DNA of 64,000 nt from Pedobacter sp. PACM 27299. GTDB taxonomy: Bacteria; Bacteroidota; Bacteroidia; Sphingobacteriales; Sphingobacteriaceae. Shown here piece by piece: positions 26,184-35,365 of the stretch. Both the position numbers and the translations under genes were made by a program. The notes beneath the pieces are model-generated. The model did no database searches. It was given only the letters and a program-made list of their open reading frames with translations, and was not told the DNA's origin. Location of the stretch: contig NZ_CP012996.1 of NCBI RefSeq assembly GCF_001412655.1, positions 2,728,001 through 2,792,000 on the forward strand, in the 5' to 3' direction. Position 1 is the stretch's first letter, and every line of letters starts with the position of its first letter.

Positions 26184-27860
26184 ATGATAAACTTTTCTAT
26201 TGTACGATCGCTCAAATTAATCGTATGCGCAATGCTACTTTTTAATGTTGCGACAAAAGCACAGGGGACAGCGGTTGAAAATCAGGCGTTAATCCAGGAC
26301 CCTATTCACAAATCAAATATCGGGAAAATTGCTTTCACAGCTAAACCCGTCAAATTAACTGAACTAGGGAATGCGCAATTTCTGAATGATTATCAGCTGA
26401 CCAACAAAAGCAATCTTTTTATTACCGTGTTTTTAGGAAATACCATGACTAGCTATTTAAAACAGCTTGCGCCAACCCTGGATTCAAATACCTTGCTGCA
26501 GTCGGGTAATTATCAATTCTCCTTTTACATAGATCAAAAATTAGTTTACCAGAGTAATCTACTACCTGGAGCACCGCGTAGTAACGAACAAAATACCTTC
26601 ACAGTTTGGACTAAACCTTTAATCGATAACGAGCATGAAGGCGCCTATTGGAGCCAGTCGGCATGGAACCGATTCATGTTCAATGGGGGAGACAGCGCAC
26701 TCAGTGATGGCCAGCATGTATTGAAAATAGAGCTCAGACCATATCTCAAATCGACCACCTTAATTGTAGGAAATGTAATCGCTGCTGGTACACTAAATTT
26801 GGTGGTCAACCGAAAGCCACTGGTAGATATTGGCAATTTAAAATTAGCTCCTGTAAAAGCTTATGATGGGCTTCCAGTCTCTAAAGCATCTTTTGATCAG
26901 GATAAAATCAAAACTTTAAAAGCAAATGTTGAAGCGGGAGTTTTTAAGCACATCACAAGTGTGGTAGTGATAAAAAATGGAAAAATCCTGCTGGAAGAAT
27001 ACTTTAACAATGCCAATCGCGATAGTCTTCACGACGTCCGTTCTGTGGGGAAAACTTTTGCTTCTACTTTAACCGGGATCGCTATAAAAGATGGATTATT
27101 GAAATCGGAAAATCAAACACTAGGAGAATTTTATGACCTCAAAGCTTACGATCATTATTCTCTAAAAAAATTAAATACTTCGATTAAAGATCTATTAACC
27201 ATGAGCGCTGATTTTGATGGTGATGACAGTGACGGTGATTCACCGGGTAATGAAGAAAATATGTATCCTACGGAGGATTGGGTGAAATTTACACTGGACC
27301 TTCCTGTAGATACAGTTAAGTACAAAGGACAATGGCATTATTTTACTGCTGGTGCGATGTTAGTAGGTAGTTTACTGGATAAGGTGGTACCAGAACACCT
27401 CGAAAAATATGCAGACGCAAAGCTTTTCAAGCCTTTGAATATCACAAATTATAAGTGGCAGTACACCCCTCAGCATGTTGTAAACACGGCTGGTGGAATT
27501 CGTATGAATGCCTTGGATTTTGCTAAATTTGGACAACTGTATAAAAACAATGGACTTTGGCAAGGAAAACAAGTACTTCCAAAGCAATGGGTAGAAAAAT
27601 CACTGAGCAGACAAATTCAGGTAACAGGGCGAAAAGATGAGTATTATGGTTACTTATTTTGGAACAAAACTTACCAGCTGAATGGAAAAGCGTATGAAAC
27701 TTCGTATTGTGCTGGAAACGGAGGAAATAAGATTTTTGTCTTTAAAGACCAGCCATTGGTGGTAGTGATCACCGCGACAGCTTATGGAACTGCTTATGCA
27801 CATACTCAGGTTGATAAAATGATGGAAGATTATATTTTGCCGGCAGTAGTTGGAAAGTAA
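26184..27860 (+). CDS. Secreted serine hydrolase, beta-lactamase/penicillin-binding-like
   Basis: Using the ATG at 26184, the product is 558 residues with a signal peptide ending near ATKAQG; a TTG four codons upstream is a weaker start. The N-terminal 200 residues are a beta-rich region I cannot name. From about residue 245 it shows the beta-lactamase/esterase fold of class C type: ITSVVVIKNGKILLEEYF, the SxxK nucleophile in RSVGKTFAS (about residues 286-294), and AGGIRMNALDFAKFGQLY. The second motif tyrosine is plausibly in WHYFTAGAM. Substrate and role are unknown: esterase, peptidase or beta-lactam hydrolase are all possible. It sits between two AraC regulators. Confidence 0.85.
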   Translation: MINFSIVRSLKLIVCAMLLFNVATKAQGTAVENQALIQDPIHKSNIGKIAFTAKPVKLTELGNAQFLNDYQLTNKSNLFITVFLGNTMTSYLKQLAPTLDSNTLLQSGNYQFSFYIDQKLVYQSNLLPGAPRSNEQNTFTVWTKPLIDNEHEGAYWSQSAWNRFMFNGGDSALSDGQHVLKIELRPYLKSTTLIVGNVIAAGTLNLVVNRKPLVDIGNLKLAPVKAYDGLPVSKASFDQDKIKTLKANVEAGVFKHITSVVVIKNGKILLEEYFNNANRDSLHDVRSVGKTFASTLTGIAIKDGLLKSENQTLGEFYDLKAYDHYSLKKLNTSIKDLLTMSADFDGDDSDGDSPGNEENMYPTEDWVKFTLDLPVDTVKYKGQWHYFTAGAMLVGSLLDKVVPEHLEKYADAKLFKPLNITNYKWQYTPQHVVNTAGGIRMNALDFAKFGQLYKNNGLWQGKQVLPKQWVEKSLSRQIQVTGRKDEYYGYLFWNKTYQLNGKAYETSYCAGNGGNKIFVFKDQPLVVVITATAYGTAYAHTQVDKMMEDYILPAVVGK

Positions 27861-27880
27861 ACAGATTTAAAAAAACGATA

Positions 27881-28744
27881 ATGGAAACTATTCCGGTAAG
27901 ACACCTCAATGATTCAGTTAAAGAACCTGCTTTTTCCGGGAGTTTTGACCTAGTGGATATGGAGGCATTTCTGGCTGGGAAGGATATGGTACAAGAACTT
28001 CATCGGCATAGTTTCTTTTATATATTGATTTTAGAGAAAGGAGAAGGGGAGCATCGCATCGACTTTGTAACTTATCCAATCGAGAATTATTCCGTTTTCT
28101 TTATGCGTCCCGGACAAGTACATGAGCTGGTTTTAAAGAATGGCAGTACGGGCTATTTGCTGAAATTCAGCCCTGGTTTTTATACACCATTGGCAGTATC
28201 AGCTAAAGAGGTACTCAGGAAAGTAAGTCGCAGGAATTTCTATCAATTCAACGCAGCGCAGATGAACCGTATAAAGTTCATCCTGGAAAATATATATAAA
28301 GAAAATAAGGACCAGCAAGAAAGACATAGAGAAGCTATTCAGTCTTATCTGGATATTTTTTTTATTTCGCTTTTAAGGGAAAGCGATCCAGTTAAAAGCC
28401 CTGGCAATAACAATGATGATTACATGCAGGAGCGCCTGGAATCATTTCAGGAGCTGATTGCCCTTTCAGCAACTCAGTTTAAACAGGTCTCTTATTACGC
28501 TGAGCAATTGAACCTGACTACTTATCAGCTGAATGCCATCACAAAAACCACACTCCACAAAACTTGTTCAGAACTCATCATTGATCACTTGCTATTGGAA
28601 GCTAAAAGATACCTTTTAGCAACTACCAATCAAGTGAATCAAATCGCCTCCCAACTCGGTTATGAAGATGTTTCTTACTTCGTCAGGTTCTTTAAAAAGC
28701 ATACTGGATACTCACCTGAAGCATTCAGAAAAAGCTTTAAATAA
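27881..28744 (+). CDS. AraC-family transcriptional regulator
   Basis: The 287-residue protein has an N-terminal cupin-type sensor (LHRHSFFYILILEKGEGEHRIDF; FMRPGQVHEL) and a C-terminal AraC HTH pair (YYAEQLNLTTYQLNAITK; VNQIASQLGYEDVSYFVRFFKKHTGYSPEAFRK). It begins 20 bp after the serine hydrolase gene and may be cotranscribed with it. A perfect GCTGAATTCAGC palindrome lies just after its stop (28747-28758) but has no T tract, so it is not called a terminator. Confidence 0.93.
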   Translation: METIPVRHLNDSVKEPAFSGSFDLVDMEAFLAGKDMVQELHRHSFFYILILEKGEGEHRIDFVTYPIENYSVFFMRPGQVHELVLKNGSTGYLLKFSPGFYTPLAVSAKEVLRKVSRRNFYQFNAAQMNRIKFILENIYKENKDQQERHREAIQSYLDIFFISLLRESDPVKSPGNNNDDYMQERLESFQELIALSATQFKQVSYYAEQLNLTTYQLNAITKTTLHKTCSELIIDHLLLEAKRYLLATTNQVNQIASQLGYEDVSYFVRFFKKHTGYSPEAFRKSFK

Positions 28745-28843
28745 TCGCTGAATTCAGCAGACATCCTATAGAATTCAAATTTTGTCCTACTCCGTAATTT
28801 CTTTTATAACGGAAATTTGTAATACAGTTTTAAACAGAATATT

Positions 28844-29482
28844 ATGAATGAATCATGGAATGTAGCCGATAAAAATAGGTGGGATACCCGTTATGAAGAA
28901 AGTGGATTTGCTTACGGAAAGGAGCCCAATATTTTTTTCAAAGAATGGCTGCAGAAATTAACACCAGGCACTATTCTGATGCCTGCTGATGGGGAAGGTC
29001 GCAATGGCGTGTACGCTGCGACATTAAATTGGGAGGTGACTGCATGTGATTTAAGTGAAGCAGGAAAATTAAAAGCCCTTGAACTGGCAAAAGAAAAACA
29101 GGTGTCCATTACTTACATTGTAGGAGATCTGGAAAAATTAGAGTTTGAGCTAGTATCGTTCGATATAATCGCTCTGATCTACGCGCATTTTTCCTCAGAT
29201 CGAAAATCAATGCTCCATAAGAAATTACAGCGTTATCTTAAACCTGGTGGGCTGATTATCATGGAGGCTTTCAGTAAAGCACACCTGGATTTTAATGCGA
29301 TAGATCCCAAAGTTGGCGGTCCTAAAGAAATAGATATGTTGTTTTCTATTGCAGAGATCAAGGCTGATTTTGAAAATTACGAGCCATTGCTGTTAGAAGA
29401 GCGTATCGTTGAGCTGGAAGAAGGAAAATATCATATTGGTCAGGGTGCTGTAATCCGCTTTGTAGGAAGAAAACCAATGTAG
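28844..29482 (+). CDS. Class I SAM-dependent methyltransferase
   Basis: The 212-residue cytoplasmic protein carries a SAM-binding glycine-rich loop, MPADGEGRNGVYAA (about residues 46-59), an acidic residue ending the second strand (VTACDLSEAG) and motif IV/post-I features in FDIIALIYAHF and YLKPGGLIIMEAF. It resembles TehB/methyltransferase type 11 proteins in size. The substrate is not apparent. It appears to be a single-gene unit followed by 260 bp without recognisable genes. Confidence 0.88.
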   Translation: MNESWNVADKNRWDTRYEESGFAYGKEPNIFFKEWLQKLTPGTILMPADGEGRNGVYAATLNWEVTACDLSEAGKLKALELAKEKQVSITYIVGDLEKLEFELVSFDIIALIYAHFSSDRKSMLHKKLQRYLKPGGLIIMEAFSKAHLDFNAIDPKVGGPKEIDMLFSIAEIKADFENYEPLLLEERIVELEEGKYHIGQGAVIRFVGRKPM

Positions 29483-29742
29483 AGAAGAAGTGATGAAATT
29501 ACGAATTTAATAAAGAAAAAGTCTTTGTTTACTGAACCTTGATTTATAGTTTTTATAAGCATTTTAAGTGGTGGTTGCTAGGGCTATTAGAGGCTTTTTT
29601 GCTTATAAACGGGGTCTCGGTCCTGTATTAACTAACTGGATGGGTGCTAATAAAATCAGTATCAATATTGATTCTAAGGGGGTTGGTCTTTGTTTATCAG
29701 TAACTTAGTAGTTATTAATTCACGTAAATAACCACTTTTATC

Positions 29743-30579
29743 ATGGCGAAATTCATTGCAGGCCCTTTTGGGTACCCTTCCGGGAAAATAGGAAACTCAG
29801 TCTTTTATATGTTAAATGGACAATTAGTCTGTCGCGCGATCGGAAAGCCGGGGAAACCAAGCTTAAAACAACTGGCCAACCGTCAAGCAATGGCGGTAAC
29901 GATGCAGCTGTTAAATCCAATGGCCGATTTTATCAATGTCAGCTTTAAACTGGAGGCAGAAGGAACATTTAAAAACCCGCATAATATAGCGACCTCCTAC
30001 AATAAGAAAGCGGCTTTAACCGGTAGTTATCCCAATATTTCGGTTGATTATGCGAAAGTAGTCCTGAGTAAGGGAAGCCTGGAAATGGCAAAGCATCTCC
30101 ATGTCAGCAAGGGCGAGGCTGGGATTAATCTAACATGGGATACTACGATTTTTGAAAATGGTGATATAGATGATTCGGTCATGGTGATGGTCTGCCATCC
30201 AATGCAAAAAAAGGCGAGTAGCTATTTAAATGCTGCTCGTAGGGCGGATGGAGGCTGCTTTCTCCCATTAAACAGGGATTGGAAAATGGCTGAACAGATG
30301 GAGATTTATGTCTGTTTTAAATCGGCTAATGGAAAGCTGATTTCCGACAGTACTTATGTGGGAAACTTGAACGGCGTTACCGAAACCATAATGCAAATAG
30401 CAGAAAGGGAAAAATACAACCGGATTCAGGCACGTTTTGACCTAATTGCCGTTCAATATCAGCAAAAAAGAATGGATTACGCGGAGGGACTCGTCGAATC
30501 TAAGGCCTTCCGGCATTTGGAAAAAGAATACCTGGTTTTAAAGGATAAGCTGGCAAAACTACCGGGGAAATTAGTCTAA
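29743..30579 (+). CDS. DUF6266 family protein
   Basis: The 278-residue protein starts MAKFIAGPFGYPSGKIGNS, the typical opening of DUF6266, a family seen in Pedobacter and relatives, often in several copies per genome. It has no signal peptide or membrane helix. The middle is beta-rich (GINLTWDTTIFENGDIDDSVMVMVC), and a helical tail (EREKYNRIQARFDLIAVQYQQ) is present. Function is unknown. It stands alone, with more than 200 bp free on each side. Confidence 0.85.
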   Translation: MAKFIAGPFGYPSGKIGNSVFYMLNGQLVCRAIGKPGKPSLKQLANRQAMAVTMQLLNPMADFINVSFKLEAEGTFKNPHNIATSYNKKAALTGSYPNISVDYAKVVLSKGSLEMAKHLHVSKGEAGINLTWDTTIFENGDIDDSVMVMVCHPMQKKASSYLNAARRADGGCFLPLNRDWKMAEQMEIYVCFKSANGKLISDSTYVGNLNGVTETIMQIAEREKYNRIQARFDLIAVQYQQKRMDYAEGLVESKAFRHLEKEYLVLKDKLAKLPGKLV

Positions 30580-30762
30580 AATCAGGGGCCAACCCGTGTA
30601 AAACAGGAAGAAAAACTATTTTTTAAGCCTGTTAATGAGATTGATTTGTCAAAAATTTAACGCCAAATAGAAAGAAAAAAGCTTAATATTGCTTTAGTTG
30701 ATTGTAATTCAGTGCTTTTTGTCTGATTTGTGGTTTGTCGGTAAAGAGTGTGCAAGGCTAAA

Positions 30763-30801
30763 ATAATCAGTGGATGTAATTTACAACATCTCACTGATTA
30801 T
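30763..30801 (-). terminator. Long stem-loop after the small membrane-protein gene
   Basis: ATAATCAGTGGATGT (30763-30777) pairs with ACATCTCACTGATTAT (30786-30801) with a one-base bulge and an 8-base loop. On the minus strand a short TTTT follows. It lies 18 bases past the stop of the gene at 30819-30971 and may also end transcription from the DUF6266 side. Confidence 0.65.
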
Positions 30802-30818
30802 AGATGAATCTCTTCGTG

Positions 30819-30971
30819 TTAAGATGCCCTTCTGATCACGCCCAAAATAACCGCTATAATAGCAATTACAATCAGGATATGAATGATTCCTCCAGTATAG
30901 TAGCCTCCTAAGAAACTGATAGCCCAAATGATAACGAGGATGACTGCGATGGTATAAAGTAGATTTCCCAT
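30819..30971 (-). CDS. Lmo0937-family small membrane protein
   Basis: This short gene encodes 50 residues beginning MGNLLYTIAVILVIIWAISF and ending VILGVIRRAS, with two membrane helices joined by LGGYYTGGIIH. This matches the pattern of Lmo0937-type proteins, tiny membrane proteins of unknown function that are widespread in Bacteroidota and often stress-induced. The ATG at 30971-30969 is the only start that gives the conserved opening. A strong hairpin follows its stop. Confidence 0.85.
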   Translation of the reverse strand: MGNLLYTIAVILVIIWAISFLGGYYTGGIIHILIVIAIIAVILGVIRRAS

Positions 30972-31204
30972 AGTATGTAGATTTTATAAGTTAATGTTCT
31001 TGTCTATGAACAAATCGAAGGGGCTTTGGTTTGAATGGTTGCTGGATTATTTTCTGATAGATGCCTGAAATTACTGATGCTCAGGGGAATGATGTGTGCT
31101 GCTGAATACCGCGAAACGTCCAGTGATTCCGGTCTTTTGTGCTATCTTTATATAGCGATATATGACTTCCTTTACAATTTTAACCTGCTGCTATATATTT
31201 CCTC

Positions 31205-32059
31205 ATGAATAATTCTTCCTCCATACCTTTATATAAACTCCAGGAAAGGGGAATTGCTTTGTTTGAAGTTAAAAAACTAGATCCTGCATTGCATAATTCG
31301 TCCTCGCATCCCGCACATCGGGACGATAACCATTTGATGATGTACCAGGAAAGTGGCTGTACCAGAATGATGTTGGATTTCCAGGAAATCACCATTGAAG
31401 GACCAGCGATTTTCTGCATATTTCCTGGGCAGGTACATTGTGGGCTTTCTACCGAAGGAACTCTTGCATGGGTAATCGCAGTAAATCCGGTAGGTATTCA
31501 GGATTCCTTTCGCATGGTTTTAATGGAAGCCAGTATCCAAAATCCGCTGGTCGCAATAGATGCAGCAGCATCTAAAATATTTAAAAAATCTATACAGTTA
31601 CTCCACACGTTTGATACGCAGTCGGACCCGGATTTTGAGGACTATACCAAACGGTCTATGCTGGATGTTTGTCTTAGCCTATTCGTAAGTCAATATCAAA
31701 ATCAAATTTCTTCCTCTGCTGCGCCTAATCTGCGGACAACCATCATTACCCGGGAATTCAGAGGTTTATTACTGAACAGTTACCGCACGATGAAAAGTCC
31801 ATCTGAATATGCTGCTGCGTTAAACATATCGACCGCTTACCTGAATGAGGCAGTTAAAGAATGTGCCGGTTATCCGGTAAGTTATTGGATACATCAGGAA
31901 GTTATCATGGAGGCCAAAAGGATGCTCTATTATTCTGATAGCAATGTCAAAGAGATTGCCTATCATCTCGGCTATGCCGATCCTGCCTATTTTATTCGCC
32001 TGTTTACCAAAGTTGCCGGCATTCCTCCTTTACAATTTAGGAAAAAGCACCATCGATAG
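31205..32059 (+). CDS. AraC-family transcriptional regulator
   Basis: The 284-residue protein has an N-terminal cupin-like sensor (DDNHLMMYQESGCTRMMLDF; AIFCIFPGQVHCG) and C-terminal HTHs (SPSEYAAALNISTAYLNEAVKECAGYP; VKEIAYHLGYADPAYFIRLFTK), ending PPLQFRKKHH. It lies about 105 bp upstream of the FAD-binding protein gene and may control it. The 233 bp upstream of it show no gene. Confidence 0.93.
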   Translation: MNNSSSIPLYKLQERGIALFEVKKLDPALHNSSSHPAHRDDNHLMMYQESGCTRMMLDFQEITIEGPAIFCIFPGQVHCGLSTEGTLAWVIAVNPVGIQDSFRMVLMEASIQNPLVAIDAAASKIFKKSIQLLHTFDTQSDPDFEDYTKRSMLDVCLSLFVSQYQNQISSSAAPNLRTTIITREFRGLLLNSYRTMKSPSEYAAALNISTAYLNEAVKECAGYPVSYWIHQEVIMEAKRMLYYSDSNVKEIAYHLGYADPAYFIRLFTKVAGIPPLQFRKKHHR

Positions 32060-32164
32060 CAGTGAGTACCACGAATAGTGCAGTAGTTACTGCGCTCTGT
32101 TCATTGATCATTTTTCGTGTTTGCCTTTACTTTGTTCCAATAGATTTTACTGTAAATACAAAGT

Positions 32165-32881
32165 ATGTCAATAGTAACTAAATGGGTTGGTGATGCGATG
32201 GAACGCTTGCTATCTTCAAAATATTTACCAGTTAAGGTGTGCTCGATTGTAGATTTGAATCCTGAAATCAGAATCATCTGCTTCTCCGGGGATCTCTCCA
32301 ATACTGAATTCTATCCTGGAGATGCGGTGGCTTTCCGCGTCAGCGATTTTGAATTCCGAAATTATACACTGTCAGTATTCAACGAAGAAGAAGGATACTT
32401 TGAGGTCATCTTTCATTTGCATGGAGGCGGACCAGGAAGCGATTTTGCAACGCAGCTGAGGGTAGGTGAAGAACTGAAAATGATCGTTCCCAGAGGGAGA
32501 AAAATGCTGAATACAGTGCAGCAGCATCATTTCTTTTTTGGTGATGAAACCAGCCTGGGGTTAATGGTACTCTTTGCAAAAGCAATTGTAAATAACCAGC
32601 AGAATTATATGGGTATTCTGGAGTTAAAACCTGATAACATGGCGGTGATTAATCAGTTAAAACTAGCTGTTCATGGGGTGTTAAAATCTCCCGAAAATCC
32701 TGCTGAAAATGCGATTTCTTATCTGGAAAACCTGCATCAGGACTATACTGAAGCATTTAGTCAGGGTATCTTTTACCTCACAGGTAATGCCTCCTCTATT
32801 CAAAAGTTTAGAACGGCATTGAAGTCTAAAGGGGTGCTGCCGAAACAGATTAAAACGCAGGCCTATTGGATCAGCCGATAA
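32165..32881 (+). CDS. Siderophore-interacting-type FAD-binding reductase
   Basis: The 238-residue protein has the flavin-binding motif of the ferredoxin-reductase superfamily, FRNYTLSVF (about residues 67-75; RxYTL type), followed by HLHGGGPGSDFATQL. It has a siderophore-interacting-protein style NAD(P)-domain (HHFFFGDETSLGLMVLFA) and a C-terminal YLTGNASSIQKFRTALKSKGV. Family members release iron from ferric siderophores or act as general flavin reductases. Iron-related genes are absent nearby, so the role is uncertain. An AraC regulator precedes it and a quinone-oxidoreductase-like gene follows. Confidence 0.82.
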   Translation: MSIVTKWVGDAMERLLSSKYLPVKVCSIVDLNPEIRIICFSGDLSNTEFYPGDAVAFRVSDFEFRNYTLSVFNEEEGYFEVIFHLHGGGPGSDFATQLRVGEELKMIVPRGRKMLNTVQQHHFFFGDETSLGLMVLFAKAIVNNQQNYMGILELKPDNMAVINQLKLAVHGVLKSPENPAENAISYLENLHQDYTEAFSQGIFYLTGNASSIQKFRTALKSKGVLPKQIKTQAYWISR

Positions 32882-32929
32882 ATTTGTTATTTCTTAACAA
32901 TTGTTATCGGGGATCTATTAACTTGCTCA

Positions 32930-32937
32930 TAGATTTG
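32930..32937 (+). promoter_or_regulatory. Candidate -7 box before the oxidoreductase gene
   Basis: TAGATTTG is an exact TAnnTTTG 17 bases before the ATG at 32955. The nearest upstream TTG (32901-32903) is 26 bases away, too far for a good -33 box, so the call is weak. Confidence 0.25.
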
Positions 32938-32954
32938 TTTAAATTCTTAAAAAC

Positions 32955-33911
32955 ATGAAATCAGCAGTTTTAAATCAATACGGAGAAAGTCCTAAATACA
33001 CAGAGGTGATTGATCCTATTCCCAATGCAAATGAAGTGTTGGTGAAAATGGTCGCTTCCTCCATAAAACAGATTGACAAGTCAAAAGCGGCAGGTAAACA
33101 TTACACGAAATACCCATCTTTACCTGCTGTAGTGGGATTGGATGGAGTAGCCAGCCTGGAAGATGGGAGCGCAGTTTATATCACCGGCATTTCTGGAACA
33201 ATGGCAGAAAAGGCGCTGGTAATTGCCAACAGCTGGGTGCTTGTGCCGGAAGGATTGGCATTGCCACTCGCAGCTGCTTTGCCTAATGCCTTAATCGGTT
33301 CAGATGCGGCGATGCTTTACCGCGGCGAATTTAAACAAGGAGATGCCATCATCATCAATGGCGCTACTGGGGCGACTGGCAGAATCGCTATTCAAATGGC
33401 TAAAAACCGCGGCGCTAAATGTGTGATTGCCTTAGGTAGGTTCGCTTCCGGACTTTCTGAACTGTCCGATTTGGGTGCAGACATTTTAATTGATACTGCA
33501 CAGCCAGAAGAAATTTTCCTATCACAGCTTACTGAAACGCTAAAGCTGCATCAACCGAAAGTAGTACTTGATTATTTATGGGGGCGTCCCGCAGAGCTGA
33601 TCCTTAAAGTTTTACATGATACCACTAGTGCTAAGGTGAAATTTGTGACGGTGGGAGAGATGGCTGGAGCTACAATAAACCTTCCTTCGGCACTATTGCG
33701 CAGCAGGAAAATAGAATTGCTGGGCTCAGGAATTGGTAGCATTTCCTTTACGGAAGTCCGGGAATATTTTGCAGTGGAATTACCTCAAGCTTATGAATGG
33801 GCTGCAGCAGGAAAAGTGATCATGCCTTTGGAAATTGTAAGTCTTGCTGATATAGAAAGTGTTTGGCAGCGCGAAGAGAAAAAGGGCAAAAGGAATGTGG
33901 TGATATTGTGA
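32955..33911 (+). CDS. MDR-type zinc-independent alcohol dehydrogenase / quinone oxidoreductase
   Basis: The 318-residue cytoplasmic protein has a GroES-like N-terminal half (NEVLVKMVASSIKQIDKSKAAG; AVVGLDGVAS) and a Rossmann half with IINGATGATGRIAIQMAK (about residues 131-148) for NADPH. The catalytic-zinc residues are not evident, so the quinone-oxidoreductase branch is more likely than a zinc alcohol dehydrogenase. Substrate is unknown. It follows the SIP-type reductase by 73 bp and has a TAnnTTTG box just upstream. Confidence 0.87.
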   Translation: MKSAVLNQYGESPKYTEVIDPIPNANEVLVKMVASSIKQIDKSKAAGKHYTKYPSLPAVVGLDGVASLEDGSAVYITGISGTMAEKALVIANSWVLVPEGLALPLAAALPNALIGSDAAMLYRGEFKQGDAIIINGATGATGRIAIQMAKNRGAKCVIALGRFASGLSELSDLGADILIDTAQPEEIFLSQLTETLKLHQPKVVLDYLWGRPAELILKVLHDTTSAKVKFVTVGEMAGATINLPSALLRSRKIELLGSGIGSISFTEVREYFAVELPQAYEWAAAGKVIMPLEIVSLADIESVWQREEKKGKRNVVIL

Positions 33912-33946
33912 TTTCTACCGGAAGGGCAGTATATTGGGGCGCTAAT

Positions 33947-35287
33947 ATGAATAACTTCGATTTTATAACATTTAAAGAACTCCTGGCGATTCAGGATTTC
34001 CAGGATTCCTGGAACGCTATTTCTCCATATCAAGGAGAAGAATTTGAGGAGGATGCCATTTTTATAATCAGCCATGGAGATGTGAGTTTTGCAGATCACT
34101 TTAGACTTGATATTGACCATGGCTGGACCATGCACGATAAGAAATGGAAAGAACAATTTCCGAATCTTCCTTTACAATCGTCCGATGAACGTGTGGAAGG
34201 GTTGATTGTTTTTGGTCAACTGAACATCAATGGCTCGCTGATGAATGAGGAGGGCGATTATGGTGCTTTTCTTTATGTATCCGGTCAAATCAATTGTCAG
34301 AGTTTAGTAGCTGGAGGCTCGGTGATGTATGTTAAAAAAGAGGTCACTGTAAAAGAAGTATTTATCAGTCATTACAACCACGGATATTTTAGAGCTGATG
34401 GACTGGTCACTGCCCCGGTATTGATCATCAACGACCATTATACCATTCTAAATGATCATCAAGCCAGTCTTTTTTATTACAATGATAAAACCGGAGAAAA
34501 CCCTCCTGAAAATAACTGTTATGAAGATGAGGCCGGAGATTGGCTGTGTTCGGATCAGCTTACCAAACTTTTAGCCAATCCAACACCAACCTTTGAAGAT
34601 TTAATCTTCGATTTAAATGAAGGTGAATTTGTATTGGCGACAGCAGCACTGTTACCGTTAAAAGACGAGAACTATTGGCTGCGAAAACTAAATAAAAACT
34701 GGAGTATTTTAAACCGGATTCCAGCGGAATTTAAAACGCATCGGGTTTTTGAAAAGGCCTATGTAAAATACGGAGCGCTGTGTTTCTCTTATTTTTCTGA
34801 AAGTTTCATCAGTCAGGAACGAATTGAACAGACCTTAATAAAGAATGGCATCAACATCAGGTATATTCCTGAATCTTTGCTGACTAAATCGCATTGTTAT
34901 CTCGCTGCAAAGCATCAAACTTACCTGTCATTTGTTCCTGTGAAATACCTGGACAAAGACCTGATTAAAGAGATCATTCATCATCATGAATCGCAGATGA
35001 GCAGCGTGCCTCCCGAATTTATTACGGAAGAACTGCTGATCGACTATGTCAGATTAGGCCCAGGTTTGTGGTTAGATAAATATTGTAAAATTGCCAATGT
35101 ATCCAAGGAGACCGTACTCTTGAAAGCATTGGATTCGGGCATAGCAACCATCGATAAAATCTGGGGCCATCATTTCCAGGAGGCAGTTTATAGCTACGCA
35201 AAAAAGCTGTATGAAAATGAACTGGAATGGAATCAATATCTGGTAAAATTCCAGAAAAAAATAGACCGGCTTTCAGCATCTGCCTAA
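33947..35287 (+). CDS. Uncharacterised protein with polymer-forming-like beta segment
   Basis: The product is 446 residues from the ATG at 33947; the longer frame from 33863 overlaps the previous gene and is unlikely. Residues 85-165 form a repetitive beta pattern (GLIVFGQLNINGSLM, GAFLYVSGQINCQSLVAGGSVMYVKKEVTVKE, VLIINDHYTILND) like polymer-forming or bactofilin-type beta helices. The C-terminal half is helical and repeat-like (ILNRIPAEFKTHRVFEKAYVKYG; SFVPVKYLDKDLIKEIIHHH), resembling DUF4116-type residue counting but not assignable. It has no signal peptide. I do not recognise a function. Confidence 0.72.
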   Translation: MNNFDFITFKELLAIQDFQDSWNAISPYQGEEFEEDAIFIISHGDVSFADHFRLDIDHGWTMHDKKWKEQFPNLPLQSSDERVEGLIVFGQLNINGSLMNEEGDYGAFLYVSGQINCQSLVAGGSVMYVKKEVTVKEVFISHYNHGYFRADGLVTAPVLIINDHYTILNDHQASLFYYNDKTGENPPENNCYEDEAGDWLCSDQLTKLLANPTPTFEDLIFDLNEGEFVLATAALLPLKDENYWLRKLNKNWSILNRIPAEFKTHRVFEKAYVKYGALCFSYFSESFISQERIEQTLIKNGINIRYIPESLLTKSHCYLAAKHQTYLSFVPVKYLDKDLIKEIIHHHESQMSSVPPEFITEELLIDYVRLGPGLWLDKYCKIANVSKETVLLKALDSGIATIDKIWGHHFQEAVYSYAKKLYENELEWNQYLVKFQKKIDRLSASA

Positions 35288-35365
35288 GTTTTTTTATCCT
35301 GTTTATAAACAAATCACCATTTATGATGGTTATAGGGGGGATTTAAATGGAAAACACCTATTGAT

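Noticed and set aside
28747..28758. GCTGAATTCAGC palindrome after the second AraC gene
   Set aside because: It is short, without loop or T tract; not enough for a terminator or operator call.
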